From Gymnogyps californianus (lineage: Eukaryota > Chordata > Aves > Accipitriformes > Cathartidae), in the NCBI RefSeq assembly GCF_018139145.2, contig NC_059500.1, positions 24,533,437 to 24,597,436 of the forward strand: a stretch of 64,000 nucleotides of DNA, given 5' to 3'. The notes beneath the pieces were generated by a model. It was not told the DNA's origin. It made no database searches and was given only the letters and a program-made list of their open reading frames with translations. Numbering within the stretch: the first letter of the stretch is position 1; each line of letters begins with the position of its first letter. The position numbers and the translations under genes are program-made. Of the stretch, positions 63,409 through 64,000 are shown in pieces.

Positions 63409-64000
63409 GCAAACATTTTTTCCTTTTTTTTTTTCCTAATGAGAAGAATGCTCTATGTAAGTATTGTATGCTGATCACCAGATCCTGTTCAAGTTCCTTT
63501 ATCTGTTCTGAAGACAGAAATGCATAGTTGAGGCATTTGTAGTTGTGATACAGAAGAGGAAGGTTTATGTTTTTTTTTTTTTTCTGCAGTGAATCTGTTT
63601 TCCTTTGAACTAGTATTTTAAAGACATAACAGATTTACATCTTGTTAGTTTTCCAGTTTTAACCATTACTTATGTTTCCTTCTGTCCTGGAGTTTAAACC
63701 AACAGCTGGAAAATACATTTTACTGAAAACGACTGCATCACAAACACCAACTTGAAAAAGTTAAACGTCATTAGAAAGAATTTTTGTGTATGCCTTGAAT
63801 GCAAAGTGACTTTCAATAAAGCTAGTGTAAGGAAACAAGTAACCAGACTCTTGTCTAGGCCACTTTTCTTTTCTTTCCTTTTTTAATATCCTTCTCATTT
63901 GTGTGTATGCCTCCCTTCCTCCTTCCTCACCTAACACAACAATTTTAATATTATGATTGATATTTTACAGACAGGAAAATTCAGTTACTGCTTCTGCAAC

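Larger units (their letters stand above)
45656..64000 (+). other. EFNA5: EFNA5 intron 1, 5' portion
   Basis: No further ephrin exon is present. Exon 2 would encode the large central part of the receptor-binding domain and is not found on either strand, so the intron runs past the window end. The first 800 bases are still CpG island. After about 46450 the sequence turns abruptly AT-rich and CpG-poor. It holds simple repeats, one G-quadruplex motif and a few ancient repeat relics, listed separately. The open frames in it are short, lack domain features and look random. In mammals this intron is very long, which fits. Confidence 0.88.

Noticed and set aside
1..64000. CRISPR arrays, operons, phage or plasmid genes, tRNA or rRNA genes
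   Set aside because: I looked for regularly spaced repeats, compact gene runs and RNA gene signatures and found none. The window is a vertebrate locus.

Overview
This is vertebrate nuclear DNA, almost certainly from a bird. The only protein-coding sequence I can support is exon 1 of ephrin-A5 (EFNA5) on the plus strand, at 45531-45655. Its 41 codons match the avian form of the protein: a Leu/Ala-rich signal peptide, then the start of the ephrin receptor-binding domain with the NST glycosylation site. The avian call also rests on a minus-strand CR1 retrotransposon, sparse and old repeats, strong CpG depletion outside one large CpG island, and only one or two intact LTR insertions. No bacterial-type operons, CRISPR arrays or phage genes are visible.

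Layout. Positions 1 to about 42550 are AT-rich, gene-free DNA upstream of EFNA5. They hold a well-preserved 694-bp solo LTR with perfect 5-bp target duplications (7167-7860), a probable second, older solo LTR (28494-29034), an old CR1 copy (about 19285-20280), a short CR1 3' end (about 10395-10488), a MIR SINE (about 30870-31067), several weaker ancient repeat relics, and small local duplications. Positions about 42560-46440 form a long CpG island with two GC peaks (about 42566-43320 and 44890-46440). Between them lies a moderately CpG-rich, pyrimidine-rich stretch with a CCAAT box and two tracts of Z-DNA-type alternation. The EFNA5 start codon lies in the downstream peak, preceded by two overlapping upstream ORFs and a T/C-rich leader. 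From 45656 to the window end is the 5' part of EFNA5 intron 1, again AT-rich, with simple repeats, a G-quadruplex motif and ancient repeat relics.

How it works together. The window is the promoter, first exon and flanking non-coding DNA of a developmental guidance gene. The exon supplies the ER signal and the first strand of the Eph-binding domain; all later exons lie beyond the window. In mammals the neighbour on the 5' side is FBXL17 (from memory), but I see no exon of it here. I found no evidence for a novel protein-coding system. The observations most worth checking are the solo LTRs, a possible divergent antisense transcript from the upstream GC peak, the Z-DNA-prone tracts in the promoter, and the overlapping uORFs.
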